A stretch of 64,000 nt of DNA from Singulisphaera acidiphila DSM 18658 (GCF_000242455.2 NC_019892.1:558001-622000), one strand, 5' to 3'; numbered from the stretch's first letter, positions 39,201 through 46,863 are shown. The notes: a model not told the origin generated them from the sequence alone. A program made the numbers and translations.

Positions 39201-40712
39201 CCCGCTTCCATCGAGTTCCTCCAATGACATCGCACGGAAGGCGGGTGACAGCGTGGGTTTCGCCGTGGCGAGCGTGACCAGACCGGCGGAGACCATCGTC
39301 AACCCGTCCTTCGACACGATCATCTGGCCGACGGCGTCCTTGCCGCCGGTCTGCATGTTGAATTTCAGGAGGTTCACGACCGCGCCGGGTCGATAGCCGG
39401 CGGTATTCGGTAGCGTCAACTCCACCGGCTGAGTCAGATCGATACCGACGGATCGGTACAAGATCATCGAGCTGCGTAGGTAGTCGGGCATATGCTGATA
39501 GGCGAGCGGCGCGGCAAGTTCGGCGACTTCGAGTGTTCCCGAGGAGGCCACCCCCTTGGCGTTGGGGGCGACCTTGATCGCGAAACCTGGCAACGCCGCG
39601 TTGGTGACCTCCAACGATTTTGCCGCGTCGGATCGGCGGAACTCAGCCGGGGATGACCAGTCGATCTTGGGCAGAATTAAGGGCTGGACGATTGCATTAT
39701 TCGCGCTGGCGTAAGGGAGATGGCCTAGTAACTGTTCCACGGGTGCCGTGAGGTTGAGCCAATCACCCGTGTTCGACTTGGTGTCGCCAACTTTGATCGG
39801 TCCCGGATTGGTCGGCACGCCGGTCAGGGTGAAGTTCCCCTTGGCGTCGGTCGTGGTCTTGGCATCGCCGATGGCAACGGGGATTCCCGAGCGGGGAGCG
39901 CCCGACTCGTCGACGACGTGGCCGGAGAGCTCGGTGGACTCCTGGTTCGCCGGGTTCACTCGGATCGGCACTTTCAAGGTCGATTTGCGGGCCCCGTCGA
40001 CGGCGACGACGGTCATCTCTATCGTCCCGGCCTGTCCGGGCGCGGGGGAGAAGTTCAACTCGCCGGTGACACGGTTGAAGGTCATGTTTTTCGGGAGCGG
40101 CTGGGGCGTAATCATGTAGATGACGCCCTTACCGAAGAGTTGTCCGGGCTGAATGGTGAGGTTGAGAGTCGAGCCCACACTGACATTTTGGAGCGAGGCT
40201 GTCAGGATCGGTTCGTCCGCACCTGGGTTCGTGGTCGGTGTGCTGCCAGGCTCGGCCAGAGGTGTGATACTTGTGGCGGGAGCGGAGGTCCTCGGTGGTC
40301 GTGCGTTGGATCCCGGCGTTGACGCGATGGTTTCCGGACTGGATGTGGTGGGGGACGTAGGGGGAGTGAGGAGCGCGGTCAGGTTGTAGCGTGCCGCGTA
40401 CCTCGGGTGCTTACTGAGCACCATTTCGAGGCATCCTCCCCAGCCGTTGCGTGCGGCATAGGCCGCGTTTTGTTGGAGCGCCTTGGCGAGAACGCCCAGA
40501 CCTTGGCGAACTGCCCCCTGGCGATCGCGGACCAGCTGTTGTGCGAAGGCTTCGAGATCGGGACGTGCGTTGACGTTGTTTTGAATGCGGAACCGAGCAT
40601 GAGCCGCCGAGACAGGAATGACGCTCGCCTTCCAACCGCTGTGGCTGAGCATTTGGCGGGGTTCGAGGGAGTCGAAACGCGGAGTGAGGGGTTTCCGGTG
40701 TCGGCGGCTCAT
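33279..40712 (-). CDS. giant RHS/YD-repeat protein with LEPR motif, Ig-like, FG-GAP and RHS-core domains
   Basis: About 2477 residues. The start at 40712 gives MSRRHRKPLTPRFDSLEPRQML, the planctomycete LEPR-x-L N-terminal signature of secreted giant proteins; a GTG at 40757 is possible. Order: Thr/Ser/Pro linker, a putative-Ig-like segment (PQPLPKNMTFNRVTGELNFSP), a carboxypeptidase-regulatory-like module (ELSGHVVDESGAPRSGIPVA), a Gly-Ser linker, and about six FG-GAP-like units (GDFNGDGKDDLAFV). A long array of YD repeats (TYTYDSLGRLTTITYP-type) follows, then the RHS core end (YLGDRLGTVRDLVNNSG ... RWLSEDPSGFTAGDVNLNRYVGNNATNAIDPEGL). The variable C-terminus (about 160 residues) is Pro-rich with NTGRPG repeats and no recognisable toxin. 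Confidence 0.93.
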   Translation of the reverse strand: MSRRHRKPLTPRFDSLEPRQMLSHSGWKASVIPVSAAHARFRIQNNVNARPDLEAFAQQLVRDRQGAVRQGLGVLAKALQQNAAYAARNGWGGCLEMVLSKHPRYAARYNLTALLTPPTSPTTSSPETIASTPGSNARPPRTSAPATSITPLAEPGSTPTTNPGADEPILTASLQNVSVGSTLNLTIQPGQLFGKGVIYMITPQPLPKNMTFNRVTGELNFSPAPGQAGTIEMTVVAVDGARKSTLKVPIRVNPANQESTELSGHVVDESGAPRSGIPVAIGDAKTTTDAKGNFTLTGVPTNPGPIKVGDTKSNTGDWLNLTAPVEQLLGHLPYASANNAIVQPLILPKIDWSSPAEFRRSDAAKSLEVTNAALPGFAIKVAPNAKGVASSGTLEVAELAAPLAYQHMPDYLRSSMILYRSVGIDLTQPVELTLPNTAGYRPGAVVNLLKFNMQTGGKDAVGQMIVSKDGLTMVSAGLVTLATAKPTLSPAFRAMSLEELDGSGGSGGSGGSGGSDGLPSSGCLVEEPQGDDSEPNEPCHDCQNGPSGTAPPPFTGPSGPKIIPREARTNVMNSDAGLLTGTFFEDHQTVTYQSQGLNRGLDLQYSSEQAHPFPVVQYQFTTPVGGASSSISSISVLVSLAGVIQGPSTTFPILHGLSERTTYYIPAEVDASSLATGVYPYTMTVTKAFGTIYTGITTVSSTVEGFVNVVNRASGPLGAGWSIGGLQQVSQVTTGEAALITTGQQGTERFDAVYNDGQAYFQDLALAPSTTDSQILTNDGAGYFTAATATSYGGVVGVAAGDLNGNLWPDQVVVNSYTLAVMMNNNSGGFTAGSSYSLPSGKIAKAVALGNFTGHINGVLDAAVLLAPSSGSGSYSVAIYTGYGNGTFAAPVVSSAGNGVSSGTKANSMVVGDFNGDGKDDLAFVTDNGLADVMLATGSGSMAAATALSLPSGHTAFGGIVATDYNSDGKSDLVVAVQDMNSVIHGYYPIMALDLFTGNGSGGFSLTSTKVTVGQPNGAILGLAAGQFNGPNVGLEIAIPVTTGFETYIDIIPLSASGVWGAGIIHWGGGHGSFSAQPGNIIAADINGAGRPSIAWTDGTGQIRFFKAHLGSNQFFPLGSIPLPSSYGQIGMIVASQFNRHAAAPEFKGPSSSPSTLVHNLDGTWTHTYPDGTVIRFDTSGREISEADRNGNTTTYAYVSGALRTITDPVGLVTTLAYDVNGHLATITDPASRVTTITIASNGNLTQIVDPDGATSQYGYSTPSKHLITTVISPNGYTATVYYNAFDQFVSETLFDGTSSTSVSSSRSHGLVAPGGSGSLSTAYNGSFTDPNGRTTTLTYNWMGHPTRMVDSTGASSNVAYNNRGFPVVQTDPLGRVTTFTYDTVGNVTSITRPGSGSGGSSGSGGSGGSGGSPNIETITYGPHRVPTSITDFNGHTTTFTLDLRSNVLRRTDPDGLHEDWTYNAAGQVLTDTSRNGNTTTYTYDSLGRLTTITYPGAGSPHVSFGYNSAGDLTSATDELSRTTTFTYDQAGRILSQRNPVQAAAGKATSYTYDADGNLTSVTDALGHVTTYAYNPRDMRIGMTDPVNQGTSRHTTYTYDAFGNLKTVTDPLGHTTTYVVDNANRLTGTIDPNGNRTTYAYNPAGELISVTDPNNHMTAYSYNELGRLETQSLPFDLGGSGGWGGSGGSGYTYNYDLQGNLRSITDPLSHKTTFTYDNLNQRIAVTDPLNHTTSYSYDADGNLRTIIDPLSHVTTNTYDVRGRLVSQTAPTGGGTTTYTYDLASRLTSLTDPVGNVTSWNYDNANRVTKEIDPRSKVTTYAYDLVGNRTEKIDRLGRITGYGYDANDRLTTETWLAALGGAVTNTITYSYDYAGRTTQIQDAVSKYAYSYDNANRLLTVNNQGTTGLPQVTLTYGYDPVGNRTSLADSLGGVTSYVYNARDELTRITQSGSGVAQKRVDYAYDAAGRRTTLTRYSDTAGTATVLVTEYAYDAANRLTTLTHQTSGGTVRSSYGYNLDAANRLVQEARTWTTSGGTANDTVGYTYTNDGQLTGVTHTNGAFANESFGYDANGNRNTSGYATGTGNQMSSDGTFNYTYDDEGNLTSKTEVSSGDETIYTWDHRNRLLAVDTVVSLTTTRIATYTYDALNRRIGKKAGATTTWTLYDGFSPILDFDSTGTQTVRYLGGPTAAGVEAVLAREISGVTAWYLGDRLGTVRDLVNNSGVTIDHVDYNVYGGTEAESAPSAGDRYVSFAGLVRDKTVGLNLAIHRVQDPATGRWLSEDPSGFTAGDVNLNRYVGNNATNAIDPEGLQKASPQRPSPNPQPGNTGRPGNTGRPGNGISCLVDFLNGPHVDPPKFEDVGHMPIVPDKNFEDPAWDAYWLERNAWDERKKAYDAAYKAWQECKNRRIVNNGNLFPSSSGSGGAPQPTSPPYTVPPAPPLTPQIPTPGIPPIPPSAPTVEPPPLTTPAPTPGHTTRPR

Positions 40713-41184
40713 GGTGTGGTTCTTCCCCGTGAACGCCACGCGTGAGTCCTCCAGCACCGCGCAGAGCGATGGTGGGGAGTGAGCGCGAGGGTTCTATCGA
40801 TAGAGAATGATCGAGATTGGGACGAGCGGCACACCCAGCGCCGAGGGGGGGACTTGGTGTTGGGTGTTTTCGGATAGATTGCTGATTCGCACACGCTCAA
40901 GCGTTGTCAGATTGGAACGTCACGACAATTGAACTATTCACAGAGTTAAAGGCAAGGAGATTCTTTTAAATCGGTAAAACACGGTGATCCTGGCTCATTC
41001 TCTGCCGAGCTCAAAGGGGCATTGCTTTAAGGAGTTAAGCCGATTGGCCGCGATGAGAATAATTTCAAAAACAACAGTGCGATCGTGTGCAAATCGATCC
41101 TGACTGCGGCGCTTGCCTTTTGGGAGTCAGCCCTCGGAATTCGTGGAATTCACTGCTGGTCACGGATGAAGCTGTAGTTAACAC
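40713..41184. other. gene-free spacer upstream of the RHS gene
   Basis: About 470 bp with lower GC than the flanks. No gene or RNA is recognised. It should contain the promoter of the RHS gene (minus strand), but no clear -35/-10 pair was identified. Confidence 0.4.
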
Positions 41185-41343
41185 TCATTCATCATCGGTC
41201 AGGTCGTCGGCCGCTTCGATGGTGGCGGCGTATCGTCCTGGCATCTCGACCGATTTCTGTTTCATCTTGGCTGATGCATCCATGCTTGGTTTCTCCTTTT
41301 CCGTTGGCGTTGCGGATGGCGAGGGGATCAGTTCGGTGCTCAT
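41185..41343 (-). CDS. small acidic-tailed protein encoded directly after the VapC-type toxin
   Basis: A 52-codon frame running MSTELIPSPSATPTEKEKPS, then MDASAKMKQKSVEMPGRYAA and TIEAADDLTDDE. The first ATG (41343) is 11 bp after the toxin stop, preceded by AAGG. A second ATG (41283) has AAGGAG upstream and would give 32 residues. Not recognised. Ser/Thr/Pro-rich start, basic middle, acidic end. Same strand and tight spacing suggest a third gene in the toxin-antitoxin operon. Confidence 0.55.
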   Translation of the reverse strand: MSTELIPSPSATPTEKEKPSMDASAKMKQKSVEMPGRYAATIEAADDLTDDE

Positions 41344-41354
41344 GCCCGACCTTA

Positions 41355-41732
41355 TCAGGCGACGATGTGGGGCACGCCGTAGCGTGCGACATGGCTGTCG
41401 CGGCTGACGAATTTGAATCCCTCGTGGCGGGCCTGGGCGATCAGCAGCCGGTCGAATGGGTCGCGGTGGTGATCCGGTAGCGTTTCGACGGCCAGGACGT
41501 GCGGCACAGTGATGGGTAAGAGGAGGAAGCGATTGGCCGTCATGGCCGCTTCGAGATCATGGGGAGCGTCGAGCTTGCCCAGGGCACGCTTGATGGCGAT
41601 TTCCCAGACGACGGCGGCGGAGACGTAGACGGTGTTCTTGCCGTCGCCGATGGCCTTCCTGGCGGCCTTGGACAGGAGCTGGGGATCGTCGAGCCACCAG
41701 AGGAAGGCGTGAGTATCGAGGAGCAGCGTCAT
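41355..41732 (-). CDS. VapC-like PIN-domain toxin
   Basis: 125 residues of the PIN fold. The first acidic residue is in MTLLLDTHAFLWW, the second in VWEIAIKRALGKLD (E), and the third in HHRDPFDRLLIAQARHEGFKFVSRD. This is the 'type II toxin-antitoxin PIN domain' form usually paired with Phd-like antitoxins; such proteins are ribonucleases. The start at 41732 overlaps the antitoxin stop by 4 bases (ATGA). The longer frame upstream overlaps the antitoxin and is not used. Confidence 0.95.
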   Translation of the reverse strand: MTLLLDTHAFLWWLDDPQLLSKAARKAIGDGKNTVYVSAAVVWEIAIKRALGKLDAPHDLEAAMTANRFLLLPITVPHVLAVETLPDHHRDPFDRLLIAQARHEGFKFVSRDSHVARYGVPHIVA

Positions 41733-41968
41733 TGTGGCTCGATGCCGAAGACTGCGGCGATGTCGTCGGGCAAGGCGTCGAAATCGTCGGCGATGCGGAC
41801 GCGGCCTTTCCATTGGCCACCGACGCAGGGCGAATCATCGGCGTGGATGGGCACTAGTCGGACCATTGGCTGTCCGGCCTTAGCAATGATGACCTCTTCA
41901 CCATTCATGGCATGCTCGACCAGTTTCGAGAGCTGCGACTTGGCTTCGTGGATATTGGCGATTTCCAT
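41729..41968 (-). CDS. Phd/YefM-family antitoxin
   Basis: 79 residues: MEIANIHEAKSQLSKLVEHA, then MNGEEVIIAKAGQPMVRLVP, the DNA-binding Phd/YefM head, with a C-terminal toxin-binding tail ending DDIAAVFGIEPQ. GGAGG lies 5 or so bases before the ATG (AGGAGGACCGC on the minus strand). It is expected to bind its own promoter and to neutralise the overlapping VapC-like toxin. The pair lies in a region rich in mobile DNA. Confidence 0.95.
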   Translation of the reverse strand: MEIANIHEAKSQLSKLVEHAMNGEEVIIAKAGQPMVRLVPIHADDSPCVGGQWKGRVRIADDFDALPDDIAAVFGIEPQ

Positions 41969-42206
41969 GCGGTCCTCCTGATTTAGCTAAGCTTGGTCCA
42001 TTTCGCCGTTTTTGCCAAGAACAAACTGCATGCGCAATGGGTTTAGATTTCCTGATAAGTGTCGCTCTGCTTGCCCCGCTAATTTGTTGCCCCTCTTCAA
42101 GGAAGCCAGCCATGACGAGGCATCAAAATCCGGTGCCGTACGGAACTCCGCCAGTCTGCTAATCGTCTGGACCTGATTTTTCTTTGCATTGAATCGTGTG
42201 CAAGCC

Positions 42207-42290
42207 TTGGGTGCCACGGGTTGTACCCAACCCGTGAGCCAAAAACCAGGGCTATCGTTTCACGGGTTGGGTACAACCCGTGGCACCCAA
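42207..42290. repeat. perfect 31-bp inverted repeat
   Basis: The arms 42207-42237 and 42260-42290 are exactly complementary over 31 bases with a 22-nt loop. Within each arm GGGTTG-TACCCAACCC forms a further small palindrome, so the arms can also fold singly. It lies between the antitoxin gene and a resolvase fragment and contains no gene. It resembles a non-autonomous hairpin repeat rather than a terminator, since no T-tract follows. Confidence 0.9.
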
Positions 42291-42365
42291 CAGCGATGAC
42301 ATCACTGCGGTCGCCCATCAGAAAAATCAAAAAAACCGAGACCAACGGCTTAGGAACAACCGATC

Positions 42366-42670
42366 CTATTGGGGGCCGATCGGCGGCGTTGAAGCAGGTC
42401 GCGGATGACGGCCACGAGCGCTACCGGATCGGCGTCTGAAACCCGATGCCCTGCCGCCCCAACTCCGCCTCAGCTCGATCAAGTGCTTGAGCGTGTGGCC
42501 AAGCCAGTCGAGCCGCCAGACCACCAGCACATCGCTCTTACGCAACGGCTCGTGTGCCCGCTCCAAGCCGGAGCGTTGTTGCTTGCCGTTGCTGGCGGTG
42601 TCCTCGATGATTTTCTCGCACCCGGCTTGGACAGGGCGTCTTTCTGCAAATCGAGGTTCTGGTCAACGAT
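42366..42670 (-). pseudogene. serine recombinase (resolvase) fragment
   Basis: Minus-strand segments NLDLQKDALSKPG, then in a shifted frame CEKIIEDTASNGKQQRSGLE and LRKSDVLVVWRLDWLGHTLKHLIEL, match the catalytic domain of small resolvases. The N-terminal catalytic serine region is missing. A one-base frameshift lies near 42630, and the frame is lost after HLIEL. Non-functional remnant. Confidence 0.85.
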
Positions 42671-43122
42671 AGAAATGCATTTCTATATAAAATTTTTATT
42701 AGAATATCTTTTGCTATTGATAAAGAAACTCGCGGATGCGGGTTGTTTCCTTGCATTGATTTCTTGACCGAGTTTTCTTGCTCCGGAAGCCGGGAGAAAG
42801 CAAGCTTGGCGATGAAATGACCGGAAAGATAAGAAAAACGGCCCTTTTTCTTGCTACAAGATGAAAGCTTATCGCTCACCTTTTCACGGGAGACACTCGT
42901 AGCCACTTGGGTTTTTCATGTCGAGAAGATCGCTCGGCTGTCTCCATACGACCGCCCGGAGTCGAGCAGGGCCGTTGCCGATCGACGGTGTCTTTGCTAA
43001 GTTGTTGGACTATCGTCATCGGAGGGTCGTCTACCGATTCCACTCCCCGTCCGGGCGTCGTATGCCTGGGCGCTATCGCCGTCGCGATGCCCCGCGACCC
43101 GGCGTCACAAGAATTGACAACG
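42671..43122. other. spacer with an AT-rich stretch
   Basis: About 450 bp before the protease gene. Roughly 42675-42730 is strikingly AT-rich (runs of A and T, e.g. TATATAAAATTTTTATTAG) in a window that is otherwise GC-rich. No gene is recognised. The upstream in-frame extension of the protease (from 42907) has no protein-like features. Confidence 0.5.
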
Positions 43123-45315
43123 ATGCGAAGCCTCTCGATTGCCGCCCTCGTGCTCGTCTTGCCCGTAGCGTCGGCCTTGGGCCAGGAGTCGATCCCCGCG
43201 GGGATGATCGCGGAGATCAAGGCGTCGACGGTCCTGGTCCGCACGCAGTCGGCGGCGGAGATGGGCACCGGGTCGGGGTTCGTGATCCGGGTCGAGGGTC
43301 GGGCGGTCTATATCGCGACGAATCATCACGTCATCAACCTCCCCGTCGTTCAGACGAAGGCTGCGGTCGGGGCCTCGGTGTCGGTCGTCTTCGCCAGCGG
43401 CACGGCGGGGGAGGAGACGAAGGCGGCCGAGATCCTCGACTCTGACTCGTCCCGCGACCTGGCGATCCTCAAGGTCGTGGCCCCCAAGGTGGTCCCGAAG
43501 CCGATCGCCAACTTCGAGACGGCCGAGCTAGTCGAGACGATGCCCGTCTACACGTTCGGGTTCCCCTTTGGCGCGGCGATGGCGGTCGGCAAGAAGGGCT
43601 CGTCGATCACGATCGGCCGGGGCTCGGTCTCGAGCATCCGCCGCGACGACTTTGGCCGGGTTGCGGCGGTCCAGATCGATGGCGCTCTCAACCCAGGCAA
43701 CAGCGGTGGCCCCGTCGTCGACGCGAAGGGTCGGCTCGTCGGGATCGCCGTGGCGACCATCCCCGGCGCGCATATCGGGATGGCGATCCCCGCCGAGGAG
43801 CTCACGCAGATGCTCGGCGGACGGGTCGGGGCGATCTCGGTCCGGGGGAAGGCGTCGACCAAGCCGGGCATGCTCGGCGTCGAGATCGAGGCCAAGCTCA
43901 TCGACCCGCTCGGCCGGATGAAGTCGGTCGTGCTCCTCCACGCGCCGACGATCGACCGGGCCGCGAAGCCCTCGCCCAACGCCGACGGGACGTGGCCCCC
44001 GATTTCGGAGGCCGCAAAGGTCGCTCTCAAGGTTTCCGGCCACCGCGCGACCGGCTCGTTTGAGGTTGCGTCGGACGACGGGGCGAGGGCGACCTTCATG
44101 CTGCAAGTCTCATACATCGACGGCTCGGGAAAAGTCTACTATACCAGCCCGACGACGCAACGGGTCACGCTCGGGTTGTCCTCCGCCTCGGCGCGGGGAG
44201 GGCGTCGCCCATCGGTCGCAGACGACGAGCCGAAGGGAGGGTTCGCCGTCGGCGGGGCGAAGAAGAAGGGGAGGCAGGCGGCGATGCCCTACGAGCCGAA
44301 GGGAGGGTTCGCTCAGCCGGCGGCCGTCCCCCAGGCGATCGGCGAGGCGATTGGGGACGAGCCCCGCGAGGTCGACGACCTCAAGGTGATCGACATCAAG
44401 GTCAACGCCGCCCAGGTGCCCCGGTGCATCTGCTGGAGCGGCGATGGCAAGGCGTTCTTCGTCCTGGAGAAGGAGGGCATCCTCCGGCGGATTACGCTCG
44501 ACGGGGTCGTCGAGGCGATCCGGCTCGACGTCGGCCGCGGGTGTAGCTGGCTCAGCCGGTCGGTCGAGGGACTGGTACTCACGCTCGGCGATATCCACGA
44601 GGTCTGGGTCATCGACCCATCGACGCTCAAGGTGAAGTCGAAGGTCGCGGTCGACTCGGTGGTCCGCGCCGTCTCGTCGCCGGCGCTCTCAATGGCCTTC
44701 GCGGCGGGCGACCAGCGCGGGCCGGGCGGCCACCTCGCCGTCGTCAACCTCAAGGCCGGCAAGGTCGTCCGGGAATACACCCCGCAGGACTTCGACGGCG
44801 ATATGGTGGGGTTCGCCCACATGGATGTAACGCCCGACGGCAAGTATCTCTTCTCGCAGGGCGGGATCGAGCAGCTCCAGCGCTACCGGATCAAGAGCGA
44901 TAAGATCGCTCTCGAAGAGTCGAGCGAACGGCTCGCGTCGAACGGCCAGGCGGTCGAGATCAGCCCCGATGGCTACTACGTCGCCCTCCCCTCGGGCGGC
45001 GGCAACGGCGGCGGGGCATACACCATCAACGTCTTCAAGATCACCAACCTCGCGAAGCCCGAGATCGTGGTCCGGGCGGGCGCCTATCCCAAGGCCCTCG
45101 GGTTCGACATCAAGTCCGGGTTCCTGCTCGGCCAGAACGCCGAGCACCCTCTCATCCTCCTCAAGCCGAGCGGGGCCAAGGTCAAGGACTATCACCTGAG
45201 CCGGCGTAAAAACGCCCACGATACGGCGAGGCAGTTCGTCGTCCACCCCGACGGCGGCAAATTCCTCGTGCTGACCGACACGTCGCTCTACCTCGTCGAG
45301 CTCCTGGAGAAGTGA
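43123..45315 (+). CDS. secreted trypsin-like serine protease with C-terminal beta-propeller-like region
   Basis: 730 residues. The signal peptide MRSLSIAALVLVLPVASALG fixes the start at 43123. The HtrA/trypsin-2 domain has a catalytic triad H69 (IATNHHVI), D112 (SRDLAIL) and S194 (NPGNSGGPVV). After a beta-rich middle region comes a linker with two EPKGGFA repeats. The final 330 residues look like a beta-propeller (CICWSGDGKAFFVLEKEGILRRITLDG ... HMDVTPDGKYLFSQGG ... VEISPDGYYVALPSG ... FVVHPDGGKFLVLTDTSLYLVELLEK). Exported protease; substrate unknown. No PDZ domain is evident. No strong ribosome-binding site precedes the start. Confidence 0.88.
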   Translation: MRSLSIAALVLVLPVASALGQESIPAGMIAEIKASTVLVRTQSAAEMGTGSGFVIRVEGRAVYIATNHHVINLPVVQTKAAVGASVSVVFASGTAGEETKAAEILDSDSSRDLAILKVVAPKVVPKPIANFETAELVETMPVYTFGFPFGAAMAVGKKGSSITIGRGSVSSIRRDDFGRVAAVQIDGALNPGNSGGPVVDAKGRLVGIAVATIPGAHIGMAIPAEELTQMLGGRVGAISVRGKASTKPGMLGVEIEAKLIDPLGRMKSVVLLHAPTIDRAAKPSPNADGTWPPISEAAKVALKVSGHRATGSFEVASDDGARATFMLQVSYIDGSGKVYYTSPTTQRVTLGLSSASARGGRRPSVADDEPKGGFAVGGAKKKGRQAAMPYEPKGGFAQPAAVPQAIGEAIGDEPREVDDLKVIDIKVNAAQVPRCICWSGDGKAFFVLEKEGILRRITLDGVVEAIRLDVGRGCSWLSRSVEGLVLTLGDIHEVWVIDPSTLKVKSKVAVDSVVRAVSSPALSMAFAAGDQRGPGGHLAVVNLKAGKVVREYTPQDFDGDMVGFAHMDVTPDGKYLFSQGGIEQLQRYRIKSDKIALEESSERLASNGQAVEISPDGYYVALPSGGGNGGGAYTINVFKITNLAKPEIVVRAGAYPKALGFDIKSGFLLGQNAEHPLILLKPSGAKVKDYHLSRRKNAHDTARQFVVHPDGGKFLVLTDTSLYLVELLEK

Positions 45316-45441
45316 GCAGGATCGATCGATCGTCGTCGCGAGAGCAGCGGATCATGTGACGGCGGGTGGCCCGGGGATGTCCGCTAAGGGCATGATGCCC
45401 TTTTCTCTCCATGCGAGGATCTCAGTCCATTTCCCGAAAGC

Positions 45442-45561
45442 TCAGGAACGGTTTTTGGAGGGGGGCGAAGTCGGTTGAGTAGGGGTGATCTGCTTCGTCA
45501 TTGAGACAACCTCGACCACGAGGATCACGCTAAAGAGAATGGCGACGATAGGCGTGAGCAT
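45442..45561 (-). CDS. small single-helix membrane protein
   Basis: 39 residues, MLTPIVAILFSVILVVEVVS followed by MTKQITPTQPTSPPSKNRS: one membrane helix and a polar Pro/Thr-rich tail. AGGAG lies about 11 bases before the ATG. An upstream extension of the frame to 45690 has no signal or family features. Not recognised; it may be a real small protein or chance. Confidence 0.45.
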   Translation of the reverse strand: MLTPIVAILFSVILVVEVVSMTKQITPTQPTSPPSKNRS

Positions 45562-45793
45562 GATCAATTGACTCCTGGGAACGTTTGCCTGAGGAAAAGG
45601 GCATGACGAACACCGGGTCAGCAGGACAGGGGTCAAAAATGCAGGGAAAGAGCGGCAGATTGCTCCTCCTGCCGAGGGAAAACCGGGCAATCCTTGTGCG
45701 GGGAATGTGCAGGGATACGGTGAAAAACCATGGAAAATCGTGCTGTTTCGTGGGTTCTTGGAAGTTTCAAACTATGTGATGGATTAAATTTAA
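45562..45793. other. short spacer up to the insertion element
   Basis: About 230 bp without a recognisable gene, ending in AT-rich sequence that includes the 5-bp target copy TTTAA (45789-45793). Confidence 0.4.
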
Positions 45794-46863
45794 TAGGAGT
45801 TACGCAGTAGTGGCCGTGCGTCCATATCGCGCCGTTCGTCTTGTGACGTTACGCTGGACCTGATGAGCGACCCCAAATGCCGCGACACCGACTACATCGA
45901 TTTTCTGATCGCCAGCCCCAGATCCTTCACTTGTACAGAGGCCGCCAGCGTGCAGCCCGAATCAAACGACCCGCCGGCCCACGACGCCTTCACCCGGCTC
46001 CTTCACCGCCTCGAACCCGATCCGGAAACACTCTGGCGTGAGGCCGAACCCTCGGTGACGAAGACCCGGGGTGTTCTGGTCATCGACGATTCGACCCTGG
46101 ATAAACCTTATGCCAGGAAGATGGAACTCGTCAGCCGCCACTGGTCGGGTAAGCACAAGCGGGTTGTTATGGGGATCAATTTGATCACCCTGTTGTGGAC
46201 CGACGGGGACCGGAACATCCCCTGCGATTACCGTCTCTATGACAAGGGGAACGACGGCCTGACCAAGAACGATCACATGCAGACGATGCTCGCAACCGCC
46301 CACACCCGAGGCTTTGAGCCGGCCTGTGTGGTCTTCGACAGCTGGTACAGCGGCCTAGAGAATCTCAAGACGATTCGCGGCTTGGGATGGCGATGGTTGA
46401 CGCAGTTGAAGGTCAATCGCAAGGTGAACCTCAACCGCCAAGGCTTGCGGGCGGTGAGCGAGACAGCGATCAGCGCCGAGGGGACAGTCGTCTGGCTGGA
46501 GGGCTACGGACCGGTGCGGGTTTTCAAGGTCGTCTCCCAACACGGGGACATTGAATACTGGGCGACTGGAGACGTGGCCATGACAGAGTTGGAGCGATTG
46601 GTGCACGCTGAGAAGTGCTGGGCGATCGAGGAATATCACCGAACATTGAAGCAATGCTGCGGTGTGGAACGAGCGCAGGTCCGTGCCGGACGAGCGCAGC
46701 GGAATCACGTTGGGCTGGCGATCCGAGCCTTCCTGCGTCTGTCGCATCATTTCTTCACTACAGGTGTAAGTTGCTACGAGGCCAAGGCTGGGATCGTCCG
46801 GAGTGCGGTCAGGGCATACATCGCCGACCCACTGTACAATTTTTCATGACTGCGTAACTCCTA
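45794..46863 (+). mobile_element. IS701-like insertion sequence, apparently complete
   Basis: The ends TAGGAGTTACGCAGT (45794-45808) and its exact complement (46849-46863) are 15-bp perfect terminal inverted repeats. TTTAA flanks both sides (45789-45793 and 46864-46868) as a 5-bp target duplication. One intact transposase gene fills the 1070-bp element. Intact ends, target copies and gene suggest a recent insertion. Confidence 0.93.
45863..46849 (+). CDS. IS701-family transposase
   Basis: 328 residues. RNase-H-like DDE signature: first D in GVLVIDDSTLDKPYARKMELV, HWSGKHKRVVMGINLITLLW, second D in CVVFDSWYSG, and E in WAIEEYHRTLKQCCGVERAQVR. This is the IS701/IS4-superfamily pattern (Y-x2-R/E-like E-Y-H-R-x2-K). 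The gene is uninterrupted, and its stop lies at the inner edge of the right terminal repeat. It contrasts with the four decayed transposases elsewhere in the window. Confidence 0.95.
   Translation: MSDPKCRDTDYIDFLIASPRSFTCTEAASVQPESNDPPAHDAFTRLLHRLEPDPETLWREAEPSVTKTRGVLVIDDSTLDKPYARKMELVSRHWSGKHKRVVMGINLITLLWTDGDRNIPCDYRLYDKGNDGLTKNDHMQTMLATAHTRGFEPACVVFDSWYSGLENLKTIRGLGWRWLTQLKVNRKVNLNRQGLRAVSETAISAEGTVVWLEGYGPVRVFKVVSQHGDIEYWATGDVAMTELERLVHAEKCWAIEEYHRTLKQCCGVERAQVRAGRAQRNHVGLAIRAFLRLSHHFFTTGVSCYEAKAGIVRSAVRAYIADPLYNFS

Noticed and set aside
36480..39220. Gly/Ser-coding triplet repeats suggesting a repeat array or CRISPR
   Set aside because: They encode Gly-Gly-Ser linkers within the RHS protein; there are no regularly spaced repeats with unique spacers anywhere in the window.
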